Source: Limonium bicolor
Lineage: Eukaryota; Streptophyta; Magnoliopsida; Caryophyllales; Plumbaginaceae
Length of the DNA: 64,000 bases
Direction of reading: 5' to 3'
Assembly (NCBI GenBank): GCA_023374045.1
Contig: CM041778.1
Location: forward strand, 99,884,839-99,948,838
In this document: positions 61,408-64,000 of the stretch, piece after piece
Numbering within the stretch: position 1 is the first letter of the stretch
Layout of the letters: each line of letters starts with the position of its first letter
Made by a program: the position numbers and the translations under genes
The notes under the pieces: generated by a model
Told to the model about the DNA's origin: nothing
The model's database searches: none
What the model saw: only the letters and a program-made list of their open reading frames with translations

Positions 61408-64000
61408 ATCTACCCCCCTTAAAAGAACTTCGTCCTCGAAGTTCACATTTCCCACACATCATTGGTTAGAATACGAGGATTACTTGTAGCATGAACTTCT
61501 ATAACAACACACTTTACATCATGACCTCGGACTTAATGGTCCGGGTAACACATTCACATCCATACATAACATAACATACTTACTTAGTAACCTCGGACTT
61601 AATGGTCCGGGTACCTCAACAACATTGTACATACATAACAACCCTTAGACTCTGGGTCTGGGTAACATAACAACATTTAGACTCGTGGTCTTGATAACAC
61701 AACATCCTTTAGACACATAGGTCTTGATAACATAACATTCCGGAATTCAATCACATTAGGACTCAAGGTCCAAAATAATCATTATTACACATACCACACA
61801 CATGTCATAGCATGTATATCAACCAGAAATTCCTTTTCCATCTCTTCATGGGTTCAAGACCCATGTTGAGTACATATACACTGTGATCCCGCAGAACCGG
61901 TCGCGATGGACACTCTGGTCCCCGTTCCTTTGGGAGATCAAAACAATTGCATACATCTTTAAAATATACTTCTCATGTCACCGGTCCTAAGACAAACACT
62001 CATACGTCCTCAGCTCGTGAGCAAGTAGTAGGAAAATACCCTCTACGAGGTTAAGTATAACGAAATCCTTTATTGGAAGGATCTTAATCGAAAATCCTTT
62101 ACAAGGTCACAAAAGTAGTCCTTTGAAAATACCGTTTAAGAATCTTAAAATATTTATTGAAGTCTAGAAAATACCAATTGCAAATTTGAAACCCAATTTA
62201 AAATTCTTTTGAAAGCTCCATACAACTCCAAGTCCAATTATTGTTAACTGCATCTCATTCTTGATGTGATTATTTGTGACCACTTATAGGGAGTTTCAAG
62301 AATCATCCAACCCTAATGTGATCAGCATCAGAGTTGAACTATCTTTCCACCCCAATTTGTGTTCGGCTTCCCTTGATCTCATGATAATCAAGTTTCACCT
62401 CCCACTTCATTTTCAAACAACTAATTCAAGCATGTACCATTTTCTATCTTCTAATCCATCTAGTCGAAATCATTACATCTCCAAGGGTGGAACTATGTCC
62501 ATCAATCAACTTCTCGATTTATTTTAAATCAAGTTACCTAGGGAATTTAATTCTCACTAGGTTCTACATTGGTGTCATACCTCTTCATAAATCACAACAC
62601 TGTATATATATATACTTTTATCAAAATACGATACACGGTTTTACATTTAGTATTATATGAACATATATAGTCGGGGTTTTAGTTCCCCGGGAGTTTCTTT
62701 ACCCCCCTATACTTATGCTTTCACACATCTCTTAACAAAATAACACACTTATCACAATGGTATTCGCATCTTCGTGCGCAATTACCATAATTAAACCATG
62801 AATGAACGCGTATGTTTATGTAACACACGCACCAATCATCAAAACAAATCATTTTGTGCTATGCACACTACAGTTCACGTACACTTGTACGGTAAAACAC
62901 ACTAAATGGTTTGCGCTCTACCCCCTTTAAAAGGGATTACGCCCACGTAATCAATCACTTAACCACTGGTTTATAACGTTCTACTACCGTCGTGAAGTGT
63001 TTATCTCCACGCGGTTTATTACACAATGTGTTCTGGTTTGAGGATTTTAGCCATATTGGCGGTTTAGTCCCTAACCAAGAATTCTCACTAGAGTTTATTT
63101 TAACTCTCAACTGGTTTCGATTCTGGCCTGTGAGGCTTTTAGGCATCATTAATTTGTCGTTCACTCATGTTCACTACACACATTTAACACTTGAATTGCT
63201 GGCTCACTAGTTTCTGCTGCGCAACTCTTGATAACTTAGAGCTTAGTTTGCCCCATATATTATTCTTACTGTATTGTACATCCCCGATTATCACCTTTAT
63301 CTCGGTAATAACGGTTTCTCAACCGACGCGTGGCATTTCTTACCGTGCGCGAACTCGGTGAGTTACAAACTTTCTATCCACTTCCATGATAATTTACTGT
63401 ATGTATTGCTTTGTACTTCACAGTGTTTAACTTGACTACTTCCGACTTACTGTCGGTTGAGTTTGAGCTACTACGTATTGTGTAGTACTCTGTCGGTTAT
63501 TTCCAACACTTGAGGTATATTCCATACCGATATTTAATAATCGTGTTACTATAGTTGCTTATGCTAATCAAGTACCTTTTTATTGGTACGACTGTGCTTG
63601 TCTTATGCATCGATTTTATCACACCATAAGTCTTGTTCTTCTATCACATTTAACATTTGCCAAAACTTCCTAGCTATCTCACTCATCATTAATGCACAAG
63701 AGCAATACCAAAACACTCAGTCCTACAGAGTGCAGAGGCGTAAACTCTTGACAGTAAATCTCTTATGCGATAGCAATAGGAATTCACACTGTTTTCCTTA
63801 TCACATAGTATCAACTATTGGCTTACTGCCCAGTCTGTTTATCATCACTTACTTGTATGTCCATTGAGTTTCACTTATAACTGGTCTTATTTGCCACATT
63901 ATTATTTAACAATACTTATACAACGGTCGCTTACTGCGCACCGTGCGGTCACTTTTGTATAACATTAACTTATACTGCATCCACTATTATTTAGTTTCCG
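61408..64000 (-). mobile_element. 3' part of minus LARD internal region D
   Basis: A near-identical copy of 52286-54880 cut by the window edge. It has the polypurine module at 61408-61444, six-hairpin array at 61528-61771 and internal polypurine-like module at 62917-62952. The array evidently continues to the right. Confidence 0.85.

Noticed and set aside
1..64000. Centromeric satellite array
   Set aside because: The repeating units are 9-10 kb LTR elements with primer sites and polypurine tracts, not a short satellite monomer. Location near a centromere is possible but not shown by this sequence.

Overview
The window is flowering-plant-type repetitive nuclear DNA, apparently a heterochromatic retrotransposon block. 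I see no convincing host gene, rRNA, tRNA or CRISPR array. The lineage is inferred from plant-type LTR signals: primer sites matching tRNA-iMet and tRNA-Asp, TG...CA ends, 5-bp target duplications and CTATAAATA promoters. I cannot name the species.

Two opposed arrays of one large noncoding LTR element fill the window. Positions 1-24004 hold plus-strand units: the 3' part of an internal region (1-3517), an LTR (3518-7903), an internal region (7904-19617, interrupted) and an LTR (19618-24004). Positions 24005-64000 hold minus-strand units of a related, diverged subfamily: a truncated LTR (24005-25799), internal A (to 32498), a chimeric LTR (32499-37275), internal B (to 48289, interrupted), an LTR (48290-52285), internal C (to 57406), an LTR (57407-61407) and internal D running off the end. 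Each LTR that is internal to an array has a primer-binding site on one side and a polypurine tract on the other, so units share LTRs. The minus period is about 9.1 kb. LTRs of 4.0-4.4 kb and internal regions of about 5.1-5.2 kb lack any recognisable gag or pol frame. That is the architecture of a LARD (large retrotransposon derivative), and the end signals resemble Tekay/Del-type Ty3 chromoviruses. Such elements would depend on proteins supplied by an autonomous relative.

Three later insertions lie in the arrays. A 6.46-kb noncoding element with a tRNA-Asp primer site is at 9525-15988. A 1.6-kb solo LTR of a related family is at 28542-30138, with perfect GTACA duplications and two empty-site alleles elsewhere in the window. 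A 5.9-kb minus-strand noncoding element is at 42216-48102, with perfect ATAAA duplications.

The most interesting signal is RNA/DNA structure rather than coding. The two LARD subfamilies and the other inserted families carry arrays of short hairpins. In several arrays the stem sequence changes from copy to copy or between subfamilies while pairing is kept. The LARDs also show a primer-binding site inside a near-perfect hairpin containing a mimic of the tRNA-iMet 3' end, a 20-nt palindrome downstream of it, and two hairpin-plus-polypurine modules per unit. LTR hairpins in the LARDs also show paired changes between subfamilies. A system of structural cis-signals that lets noncoding elements be copied in trans is a reasonable hypothesis, but everything here is read by eye and needs covariation statistics.
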